A stretch of DNA of 64,000 nucleotides, taken from the NCBI RefSeq assembly GCF_900100265.1, contig NZ_LT629696.1, positions 4,077,348-4,141,347 on the forward strand. Reading direction: 5' to 3'. The position numbers and the translations under genes are program-made. This stretch comes from Leifsonia sp. 466MF. GTDB taxonomy: Bacteria; Actinomycetota; Actinomycetes; Actinomycetales; Microbacteriaceae. The notes beneath the pieces are model-generated. The model searched no databases and was not told the origin of the DNA. It worked only from the letters and a program-made list of their open reading frames with translations. Position 1 is the stretch's first letter. Every line of letters begins with the position of its first letter. Shown here in pieces: positions 45,601 to 51,318 of this stretch.

Positions 45601-47236
45601 CAGCTGCGTCGTGACGGAGACGGATGCGGACGGTGCGGCGGCCTCGCCGAACCACGTCGCGATCTCGGTCGACGGAGCAGCGGCGACCGACGGAACGCAG
45701 GCGACGGTGGTGCTCGGCACCGGCCCGCAGGCGACGACCGCGGACATCACCAACCACTACGCGGCAGGCGCCCTCGCGATCGCCAAGATCGTCGACGGCG
45801 ATGCGGCGGCGGGATACGGCGACGGCCCGTTCACCGTCCACGTCACTTGCGTCTACGCCGGAGACCAGACCCTGTTCGACGGCGACCTCTCCATCGTGGG
45901 CGGCCAGACCCTGACCGTCCCGGGCGTCTACCCGGCGGGCACCGAGTGCTCGGTGGTGGAGACGACCGACGGCGGAGCGACCGGAAGCACCGTGGACACG
46001 CCGACCGTCACCATCCCGGGTGCGACCGACGGCTCCGTGCCGACGGTCACCGTGAGCGTGACCAACACGTTCTCGGCGGGCAGCGTGACGATCGTCAAGC
46101 AGCGAGTCGGTGACGGCGTGGCCCGCTACGGCGCCGGTCCGTTCACGGCGCAGCTCGTCTGCACCTGGCAGAAGGACGGCCAGACGCTCACCATCCCGCT
46201 GCCGAACGCCGGCCTCGTCACCCTCGACGACGCGAACGGCTACACGGCCACGGTGACCGGGCTCATCCAGCGCGCGCACTGCGACGTGACCGAGACCGCG
46301 ACGGGCGGGGCGACCGCCGTGTCCATCGCACCGACCAGCGGCGTCACCGTCCCGGCGGGGGCACCGGCCGAGGTGACGATCACGAACACGTTCGACACCG
46401 GATCCCTCGTTATCGACAAGAAGCGGATCGGCGACGGCGTCGCCTCGTTCGGAGCGGGCCCCTTCACCATGCAGGTCACCTGCACGTACGAGGCGGATGG
46501 GGTGGTCACCCCGATCGACCTCGGCACCGACGGCACCGTGGTCCTGTCGAAGGCGAACGGCTACTCGGCCACCATCGACGGCCTGATCGCCGGCGCATCC
46601 TGCGCCATCGAGGAGACGGACGCCGGGCTGGCGACCGCCACGACGATGGACCCGGCCGACGGCACGGTGACGATCTCGGCGGGCGCCGCGGCGACGGTCA
46701 CCGTGACCAACCGCTTCGACGTCGGGCACCTTCGGATCGCGAAGACGGCCGACCGGTCGACGGCTGGCGTTGGCGACACGATCGTCTACACGATCACCGT
46801 CACCAACGACGGACAGATCGACGCGAAGGATGTGGCCGTGACCGACCACCTGCCCAGCGGCATCCAGGTGCTCGGCGCCCAGCCCGCGGCGGCGAAGGCG
46901 ACCGACGGCGAGCTGCACTGGGTGATCCCGGGCATCGCCGCGGGCGAGAAGGCCACCATCACGCTGGCTGCGAAGCTCATGGCGCCGCAGGACACGACCA
47001 ACCGCGCCAGCGTCGAGACGCCGAACGGCCCGTGGGATCCGTCCACCGGCGACGAGCGGTGCGGTGACGGCGCGACGGCGTGCGCGACCGTGACCGATCC
47101 GCCCGTCCACGGGTTGGCGAACACCGGAAGCGACCTGCTGGGATCGCTGGCCTGGGCGATGACCGCGCTGGCCGCGCTCATCGCCGGCGCCGGCCTGCTC
47201 CTGCTGCGCCGCCGGCCGAGGCTCCGGAAGCGATGA
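39686..47236 (+). CDS. Giant wall-anchored repeat protein with DUF11-like and DUF5979 domains
   Basis: A 2,516-aa surface protein. It begins with TTG at 39686 (GAAGGA seven bases upstream). An Arg-rich start and a hydrophobic segment with cleavage region APAANA form the signal. Residues about 50-1800 are long beta-sandwich repeats rich in Thr, Asn and Gly, with recurring ITEPQD/VTEPGS strands as in DUF11-like modules. Residues about 1800-2345 hold five related Cys-containing modules of DUF5979 type (for example ITKTVTGPAA, FTVHVTC, CSVVETT, ending in ITNTF or VTNRF). A DUF11 domain follows (IAKTADRSTAGVGDTIVYTI). The C-terminus has LANTG (2477-2481), a hydrophobic helix and RRRPRLRKR, a class-E-like sortase signal. 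No sortase gene is nearby. Likely an adhesin or surface-layer component. Confidence 0.9.
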   Translation: MLTRLRSLFLPARGAHARRRTLRAPASVAAGIVLALIGAVAVGAPAANADDLGSGVLNLSKTANVTEVTPGQSFLYTLNYGCSSTTTGCVNAVLTDPVPAPLQIVGKPTVVGAGSATTTVSGNTVTVAFADSVPNTVPASTGLAAGTTGSVQIQVTMPQNVDKSLDGTQLTNNATFTATNASTVSGSVPVTVHVPDVITASVSKTWTPGSTQYNPGETSQVALTVANTSNIPATSLTIAEPADPSAAGNTFDFYDLAGFGAVTFPAGADQVQVIALTAGGPVDGPVGATPQLSSGVQPGDVTGLRFVFSSSTGDTIEAGGTAGSVALSLVQRATGRTGGASLVAGGTRTNQVGATVSTPSGDGQAPLASAQQIVAPLTVSVSADKSFVDPQIPAGDSSVATVTAKNTSTGPLTSLTVTEPGSGTFFTNKVTFGGFTSAAAWPQGATGATIHWFVNSGTAPADSTVDQASGLPGAPTLSGGQYLTGFQIVYTGSIAPGATASIPFTVNTTTDAGPAGSGFVTYPNTATVEGANPAGTATDTANANLDVYFPEVKLTLDKTITPSTVIPGGTSLVQLSAQTPTGTSSVRPDTIVITEPQDTASVPYWNAFDATAIAPTSVPSGSKLTIEYTTDGTTWNTLAVVDATAAAKTYSATLDSVLPNGTTHSDVRGLRFTFTDADGFGQATNVKPAITFTARGELRDGSGPTNPGAYPTVTPYQNCAVSQASGTVAGSGITSQPAVDCDTVGVQATQGGPGPLLAAKSWDGTKVVQAQSGATTGVTLGWGSQVSGMQSMTIQDPAVPSPIGGSVFQAFDLVRIDAITPTSTAGATLDPQIRWDKVSKVELFDGTQWNDITSAACPTSNACDGVFPGYTLTASQRASTQGVRLTVIESPNRAARIQSTGDPTAPAVGSGVASVSASAQPNGRTVHLDLAIRNTVRGGTATDWVTGTRTYNLGGSPGAVDNTVRVGAQPFDGDPVSRDANDHVTIIDPTFTTKVTKTASPQTLVIPQPDVPASAYPSTTYATTATNTSTSKTWQLRLSDPTECVNATTSDPCVFAPYDAAANPFEQLNLTKIVVDLSQAPGVQTSASSVSLLHLAADGSTTTQTVTLAQAMALTPADLSDVVAVSALLRGTNAQGTDGTGGTIAPQQKVGLTLTAQLRKTTRTGGTAPVPSTILNNAHATLHDDVYPAVQAADEQGVMVTLQNGNLQVTTGKTFNPTSTLQANPVDPIQVNLRARSTGTLSPKVLVIEDADDSFWNAFTLKSFTLPNTPTGADRVQVDARTGQGANAQWQSGTPTAIGSAALPAGVAVADVTGLRYTYTRADGAAFSASEDKDDVRLNVSLRTTLRDGSGPVTSTVVAQPMPGETAAGTISDTVTADASYNDVHATQANASATFTVDPGTAKLQVEKTSPGQAASGREVNWTLRFKNSGTGSLANPVVTDTLPADGSLLYVPTNVPTFSTSTGGTLPVDGAVITRTYDAATGTIRFTWPAGSQLAPGETYSITIGLQIKPGLAPAKTAVNTFGVSTDRQLTGANCTALNPGNGRAVTFAGNTCSTSNVVTTLSQGSFTASKGVKSSTGQAQNVVNPALPCTADADGYYRYPCAAVSAIGATDDWKLEMVNGGNVAAKTLTAVDVFPYPGDTGVVDSSPRGSVYSPKFLGDLTFQPTGDAAGAVMTWYVTTAAKPCAADITPGSSCPAGAWVPSSEIGSTVQAADVTGVKMVFDFSGTASGTLAAGAAVKVTYTSTNVPTTAAGDHRAPVSAPVTAVRAWNSFGFYPTYVSGSQPAGPQEPIKAGVILTGGPLQITKTVTGPAAQYAPTSFQADVSCTIGGVAVGLAANATVTLSAANQYTARIDGIPTGAQCAVVEHGADGSYGEASRTVTPGSVTIAAADASAPVPDDQKVSIVNDYGTTDLTVTKHVDTAATAGAFGPFGVSVVCTAPLGQSIPLAAGDAAFTLQDGGSHTISGLPARSSCVVTETDADGAAASPNHVAISVDGAAATDGTQATVVLGTGPQATTADITNHYAAGALAIAKIVDGDAAAGYGDGPFTVHVTCVYAGDQTLFDGDLSIVGGQTLTVPGVYPAGTECSVVETTDGGATGSTVDTPTVTIPGATDGSVPTVTVSVTNTFSAGSVTIVKQRVGDGVARYGAGPFTAQLVCTWQKDGQTLTIPLPNAGLVTLDDANGYTATVTGLIQRAHCDVTETATGGATAVSIAPTSGVTVPAGAPAEVTITNTFDTGSLVIDKKRIGDGVASFGAGPFTMQVTCTYEADGVVTPIDLGTDGTVVLSKANGYSATIDGLIAGASCAIEETDAGLATATTMDPADGTVTISAGAAATVTVTNRFDVGHLRIAKTADRSTAGVGDTIVYTITVTNDGQIDAKDVAVTDHLPSGIQVLGAQPAAAKATDGELHWVIPGIAAGEKATITLAAKLMAPQDTTNRASVETPNGPWDPSTGDERCGDGATACATVTDPPVHGLANTGSDLLGSLAWAMTALAALIAGAGLLLLRRRPRLRKR

Positions 47237-47297
47237 ACCAGACCCGATCTGGTCAGCGACCGGCCGAGGGAGAGGCTGGGTAAGCCCTCTCCGTCGC

Positions 47298-47337
47298 GCG
47301 GCGGGGAGGACGGGAACCTCCCCGCCGCACTTATTTT
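47298..47337 (+). terminator. Intrinsic terminator of the giant surface protein gene
   Basis: A perfect 12-bp GC stem (GCGGCGGGGAGG at 47298-47309, complement at 47317-47328) with a 7-nt loop is followed by acttatttt. It lies about 60 bp after the stop codon, and is the clearest classical terminator in the window. Confidence 0.9.
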
Positions 47338-47344
47338 CCGAACC

Positions 47345-47377
47345 GGCGTCATGATCCGGCCCGTCGGCACTCTCTTA
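47345..47377 (+). promoter_or_regulatory. Promoter-like bipartite motif GGCGTCATGAT-N16-CTCTTA, copy 1
   Basis: GGCGTCATGAT (47345-47355) and CTCTTA (47372-47377) are separated by exactly 16 bp. The same pair with the same spacer length lies on the minus strand at 50668-50700, upstream of the sigma-fusion operon. This copy points rightward into the motif array and the 3' end of the sigma-fusion gene; no gene follows in that direction, so any transcript would be non-coding or antisense. Confidence 0.55.
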
Positions 47378-47497
47378 AGCGGGGTCGCTCGACAGGGCCC
47401 GTGAGCGCGGCGAATTCGGCCCGCCGCCTCGCGGTGCCGCTCGTGCGGTCGCGGTGGGCCGGGTTTTCCCGGCCCGGTCCACCGCAGCGCGTCCCCC

Positions 47498-47818
47498 GGA
47501 GGCGATCGCGGAGCGGCCGGGCCGCATCCCCCTCCGTTCCGCGCCGTCTGCCGGCGTGGCGGTACGTATCCCCTCCGTTTCTGTTGCAGTCAGGAAGGGA
47601 AGATGCGGCGGTCGACGCGACGCGTCCATGCCGGGAACGGAGGCGGATCGTGGTGCGGTCGGGCGGGACGTCCTCCGTTTCGTGTGTGGGCCGCCGGGGT
47701 GGCGGTACGTATCCCCTCCGTTTCCGGTGCGGTCGGAAAGGGAGGACGCGATGGGCGGCGCGCCGCGCGCACGCGCGAAACGGAGGGGGTTTCGGGGGTT
47801 CGGCGGCGGGACGCCTCC
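47498..47818. repeat. Array C: ten alternating GGAAACGGAGG-like motifs, about 142-bp super-unit
   Basis: Within the 605-bp gap between the convergent surface-protein and sigma-fusion genes. Core starts are 47498(+), 47531(-), 47572(-), 47598(+, degenerate), 47639(+), 47672(-), 47715(-), 47741(+), 47782(+) and 47814(-). Spacings are 33, 41, 26, 41, 33, 43, 26, 41 and 32 bp. A 31-bp stretch beginning ccggcgtggcggtacgtatc at 47551 recurs almost unchanged at 47694, 143 bp later. This shows a tandemly duplicated unit of four motif copies. No coding sequence is credible here. Confidence 0.88.
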
Positions 47819-47841
47819 GTTATCGGCGAGCGGGACGCGCG

Positions 47842-49983
47842 TCAGGGGAGGGTGACCGGCACGTCGCTGAGGACGCCGTGACGCGCGCCGGAGAGGTACA
47901 CGGCACCGATGCGGTGGTCGCCCGCGGTCCAGCTGTAGATCTGGGACGCGTCGCCCGCCGCGTCGAGGGTGAGCGTGTATGGCGTCGACTCGCCGTCGGC
48001 CCAGACCTGCACCGTCGAACCGGGGATGCCGTGCACGGTGATCGCGACGGTACCGGGTGACCCCACGGCGGTGACGGTCGGCACGATCGCCGTCCCGGCG
48101 AGCGGCGCGGACTCGGCCGAGACGTTGCCGAGCACGTCCGTCTGCCGCGCCGTCAAGCTGTAGTCGGGAGAGATCGCGATCAGCTCGGGAGACATCCATG
48201 AGCCCTCGGCGTCCGCCGTGACGGTCGCGACAGCCGTGCCGTGGTCGGACACCACGATCGTCGCGCCGGGCTCCGCCGTTCCGGTGAGGGTGGGCGCGAG
48301 CCGGTCGGCGAGGTCGCCGGTGCCCGTGTCCGCACTGACGATGACGGGGGCAAGCGCCGTCCGGTCGACGCCGATCCGCACGGACGCCGGCGCCGACGTC
48401 AGGCCGCTCCGGGTCTGCGTGACGGAGACGTCCCAGGTGCCGTCCGCGAGTCCGCTCAGGTCGGCGTCGAGGGTCCACGAGCCGTCGGGCGCGACCGTCG
48501 TGCCGCCCAGGACGACGGAGGGAGACCCGGCCGGGGAGGCGGCGATCCGGGCCCCGGAGGCCAGGGGCGACCCGGTGACCGCGATGGTGGCGCCCGGTTC
48601 GCCGCTTCCGGTCAGGGGGAGGGACGTCGCGGCGGTCTCGAATCCCGAGGGGAACGTCGAGGCGACGACGGGCGCCGCCGGCGGAACGGCCGGAGGGCCT
48701 ACGGGGGGAGTGACGGGAGGCTCGGCGGCCGGCACCGACGCCGACGGCACCGCCGGCACGACCGGGATCACGACCGGCGGCGCATCGTCCGGCGCCGGAG
48801 CGGGATCGGGCACCACCGGCGCGGCCGGCGGCGGTGAACTCACCGGCGGCTCCGGCGCGGTGCCGCCGGTCGGCGCACCGGGCGCGTCAGGCGCCGCGGC
48901 CGACGGCGCATGCGATGGCTGCGCGGCGGTCACATCCTGTCGAGTGGATGCGAAGAGCTGCGGCCCGAGGACGACCGCGCCGACCACACCGGCCGCCGCG
49001 GCCACTCCGACGATGGTGGCTCCGACGCCGAAGGCTGCTCCATGCCCCCCACTCCGAGCCGCGCGGCCGGCACGCGCCGCCCCCGCCGCTCCAGCTGAAT
49101 GGCCGCCAGCACCGCCGCCGCCAGCACCGCCGCCCCCAGCACCGCCGCCCCCAGCACCGCCGCCCCCAGCGATCACCGCGCCCCCGGCCGCACCGCCCGC
49201 CGCCACTGCAGCCCCGCGCTGCAGGCTGGCCGCGTACGCCGCCGCCCCGCCCACGCCGAGCAGCAGCGGAAGCAGCACGAGCGTCAGCCGTGAGCCGACG
49301 TTCTGCGCCTCCGCCGCCACGATCGAGCACTTGGCGCATTCGGTCAGGTGCCGTTCCAGCCGGGCGGTCTCGCGTTTCCCGAGTCCGCCGCGGCTGTAGG
49401 CGCCGAGGCGCTCGGTCGTCCAGCGGCAGTCGGATCCTTCGGGGCTGGCCGAGATGTGCGCCTGGATCCATGCCTGGCGCAGCCCTTCGCGCGCCCGGTA
49501 CGCCAGCGCCGCCGTGCCGTTCGGGGTCAGCCCGAGCAGGGGCGCGACGGTGGCCGGGCTCATCCCTTCGACCTCGCTGTACCAGAGCACCTCCTGCCAG
49601 CGCTGCGGCAGCGAGCGGAACGCGCGGGCGGTGAGCGACCTGTCCAGCGCATCCATGCTGGCCGCCTCGGTCGTCTCCGGGTCTTCGATCGTCGTCGCGT
49701 CCTCGATGGGAACGTCGCGGCGGGCGCCGCCCCAGGCCGCTGCGACGTTGCGGATCGTTGTGAAGAGGTACGGCCGGAAGCCGGCGCTCGGTCCGCGTCC
49801 GTCCCGCACCGCCTTCAGGATGCGGGCGTAGGCCTCGGCGACGACGTCGTCCGGGTCTTCGGTACTGAACGACCGGGCCACCGTCCGGCCGGCGGCGGCG
49901 TGACGCAGCCACAGTTCGGCGAACGCGTCGTCGTCGCCGGCGCGTGCGGACTCGACGAGGTCCGTGTCCGAACGGTCGGACAC
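47842..49983 (-). CDS. ECF sigma factor fused to zinc finger, membrane segments and Ig-like domains
   Basis: A 713-aa chimera. Residues 8-90 match sigma region 2 (LVESARAGDDDAFAELWLRH, DDVVAEAYARILKAV, FRPYLFTTIRNVA). Residues 118-175 match region 4 (SLPQRWQEVLWYSEVEGMSPATVAPLLGL). Residues 186-219 resemble an anti-sigma zinc finger (C186, H212, C216, C219). A membrane helix (about 233-252), a GGGGA repeat linker and a second hydrophobic segment (about 315-342) follow. Then come a Pro/Ala-rich stretch and two or three Ig-like modules to the end (for example GSGEPGATIAVTG and GTAEPGATIVVSD). The GTG at 49983 has a close AAGGAG; another GTG at 50010 is possible. Membrane-tethered sigma fusions are known in actinobacteria. 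Confidence 0.88.
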   Translation of the reverse strand: MSDRSDTDLVESARAGDDDAFAELWLRHAAAGRTVARSFSTEDPDDVVAEAYARILKAVRDGRGPSAGFRPYLFTTIRNVAAAWGGARRDVPIEDATTIEDPETTEAASMDALDRSLTARAFRSLPQRWQEVLWYSEVEGMSPATVAPLLGLTPNGTAALAYRAREGLRQAWIQAHISASPEGSDCRWTTERLGAYSRGGLGKRETARLERHLTECAKCSIVAAEAQNVGSRLTLVLLPLLLGVGGAAAYAASLQRGAAVAAGGAAGGAVIAGGGGAGGGGAGGGGAGGGGAGGHSAGAAGAARAGRAARSGGHGAAFGVGATIVGVAAAAGVVGAVVLGPQLFASTRQDVTAAQPSHAPSAAAPDAPGAPTGGTAPEPPVSSPPPAAPVVPDPAPAPDDAPPVVIPVVPAVPSASVPAAEPPVTPPVGPPAVPPAAPVVASTFPSGFETAATSLPLTGSGEPGATIAVTGSPLASGARIAASPAGSPSVVLGGTTVAPDGSWTLDADLSGLADGTWDVSVTQTRSGLTSAPASVRIGVDRTALAPVIVSADTGTGDLADRLAPTLTGTAEPGATIVVSDHGTAVATVTADAEGSWMSPELIAISPDYSLTARQTDVLGNVSAESAPLAGTAIVPTVTAVGSPGTVAITVHGIPGSTVQVWADGESTPYTLTLDAAGDASQIYSWTAGDHRIGAVYLSGARHGVLSDVPVTLP
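49108..49167. repeat. 15-bp minisatellite encoding GGGGA repeats
   Basis: Four tandem copies of agcaccgccgccccc (the first with one change) lie inside the sigma-fusion gene. They encode a GGGGA repeat linker on the minus strand. In-frame copy changes would lengthen or shorten the linker between the two hydrophobic segments. Confidence 0.85.
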
Positions 49984-50029
49984 GGTCTCCTTCTGGTCGT
50001 CGTCGCGCACGCTGTGCTCGTCCGCCCGG

Positions 50030-50500
50030 TCAGCAGATCCCGGCGAGAGCCCGCCGTCGCCGGAGGTCGGTGGGTTCGTGGCGCGCGCCGCCGACGCACA
50101 CGAGGAAGAGGAAGGGGGCGCCGTCCCACGGCACGCGGATCGTGCTCGAGATGCCGTCGGCGCAGTCGACCAGCACGTCGTCGGGCAGGGCGAAGAGCTC
50201 CTGGCGCCGTCCGGACCCGTCGCTCGCCAGGCCCTGAACGGCGCCGGCCAGGTCGGTGAACCGCGGGTGGTCGTCCTCCACCGCCCAGCCGGCGAGCGGA
50301 CGGAGGGTGTCACGGCTGATCGGGAGGATGTCGAAGACCGAGGCGGCAACCTCCTCGAGGGAGGCGTCGACGGTCAGCGACCGGGTCCTCTCCAGCATGG
50401 GCGCATTGGCCGAGGCGAGGGCGAGCCAGTCGCCGGGGCGGAGGTCGTCGAGCAGGGCGAGCAGTGCGCCGGTCATCGGCGGCGCGAACGGGTCGGGCAT
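50030..50500 (-). CDS. Hypothetical 156-aa protein upstream of the sigma-fusion gene
   Basis: No family recognised. It is a soluble, mixed alpha/beta-looking protein with ALLALLDDLRPGDWLALASANAPML near the start and LPDDVLVDCADGISSTIRVPWDGAPF in the second half. It precedes the sigma-fusion gene on the same strand (about 45 bp apart), so the two are probably co-transcribed from the promoter-like site at 50668-50700. The ATG at 50500 lacks a clear ribosome site and a large hairpin sits just upstream. A regulatory or partner role to the sigma protein is possible but unproven. Confidence 0.7.
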   Translation of the reverse strand: MPDPFAPPMTGALLALLDDLRPGDWLALASANAPMLERTRSLTVDASLEEVAASVFDILPISRDTLRPLAGWAVEDDHPRFTDLAGAVQGLASDGSGRRQELFALPDDVLVDCADGISSTIRVPWDGAPFLFLVCVGGARHEPTDLRRRRALAGIC

Positions 50501-50521
50501 GACAGGGGCTTTCTGTGTGCA

Positions 50522-50559
50522 CGCCGAGAGCGCCCGTCGGGTCGCGGGCACTCTCGGCG
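50522..50559 (-). promoter_or_regulatory. Leader hairpin just upstream of the hypothetical gene
   Basis: CGCCGAGAG (50522-50530) pairs with CTCTCGGCG (50551-50559); after a single C/A mismatch, GCCCG continues the stem. There is no T tract. On the minus strand it ends about 22 nt before the start codon at 50500, where no ribosome site is evident. It could control translation or attenuate transcription into the sigma-fusion operon. Confidence 0.5.
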
Positions 50560-50667
50560 TCGAGCGGGGTTCGGGTCTCCCGGATTCGGCACCGTTCGAT
50601 CGGCGTCGATCTGAGCGGCAGCGTTTCGGGTCGCCGCCGCTGGCGCACGTTCGGGTCATGCACCACC

Positions 50668-50700
50668 TAAGAGATCGCGAATGTCCGGAATCATGACGCC
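50668..50700 (-). promoter_or_regulatory. Promoter-like bipartite motif GGCGTCATGAT-N16-CTCTTA, copy 2
   Basis: On the minus strand GGCGTCATGAT (50700-50690) is followed after exactly 16 bases by CTCTTA (50673-50668). It points toward the hypothetical gene at 50500 and the sigma-fusion gene beyond. The match to the copy at 47345-47377 suggests both are read by one sigma factor, perhaps the fusion protein itself. Confidence 0.6.
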
Positions 50701-50721
50701 GATTCGCGAAGTTTTTTCCGG

Positions 50722-51177
50722 TCACCGGCCGCCCACGGTTTCCCGGACGTCGGCGGAGGTGGCCGGTGCGGACAGGATACGCACCAGCTCGTCGCTGAAC
50801 AGCCGGCCGTCCTCGACGGCGGCGTCGTTCGCGACGCACCGCCGCGCGAGTTCGTCCTGCTCGAGGCCGGTGAGGGCGGCGATGTCGGCGAGGCGGATCC
50901 ATCCCGCTTGGGCGCGCGTCCGGATCGACTCGCTGCGCACGCCGAGCTCGGCGGCGACCAGCCGGGCCGGGTAGCCGGCGCACAGCAGGCCGCTGATCAC
51001 CTGGCGGGTCAGGAGGTAGGCCGCCCGCCGCTGCGGTCCGAGCGCCTCCCGCTCGTCGGCGTGGGCGTTGTGCAGGAGCGCTGCGAGGTCGCCCGGAAGG
51101 GCGCGGTGCCACCGCGATGCGCTCTGCGTGTCGAGGCCGGGGCGACGGAGAGTCGGGGTGCTCTCGTCGATGGTCAT
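50722..51177 (-). CDS. Hypothetical 151-aa protein with a helix-turn-helix-like region
   Basis: A small helical protein. The central part AGYPARLVAAELGVRSESIRTRAQAGWIRLADIAALTG (about residues 67-104) resembles a HTH or sigma-region-4-like fold, suggesting DNA binding. The rest is Arg/Leu/Ala-rich with no clear domain. The ATG at 51177 follows GAGGAA. It lies between the LuxR-type gene and the sigma-fusion operon, all on the minus strand but separated by gaps with their own likely promoters. Family not recognised. Confidence 0.7.
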   Translation of the reverse strand: MTIDESTPTLRRPGLDTQSASRWHRALPGDLAALLHNAHADEREALGPQRRAAYLLTRQVISGLLCAGYPARLVAAELGVRSESIRTRAQAGWIRLADIAALTGLEQDELARRCVANDAAVEDGRLFSDELVRILSAPATSADVRETVGGR

Positions 51178-51318
51178 GTCGTTCCTCGGGTGAGGGAGGG
51201 GGCGGGAGGGGGCGGGATGGGGCGGGATGGGTAAGCGGGCGTGCAAGAGAACGCTACGTGCCCCGGTGCCACCGGCGGACCGATTTCACCCTGCGCTCAC
51301 CCTCCAGTCACCCCGGCC

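Noticed and set aside
39584..47110. Two antisense open frames of over 1,000 codons opposite the giant surface protein gene
   Set aside because: They are Arg/Gly/Val/Asp-rich with no domain or start signals and mirror the codon bias of the sense gene, as expected for third-position GC in a high-GC genome.
47401..48060. Open frame of 219 codons across array C into the sigma-fusion gene
   Set aside because: Its length comes from repeat and antisense sequence with Arg-rich composition; no start signal or domain.
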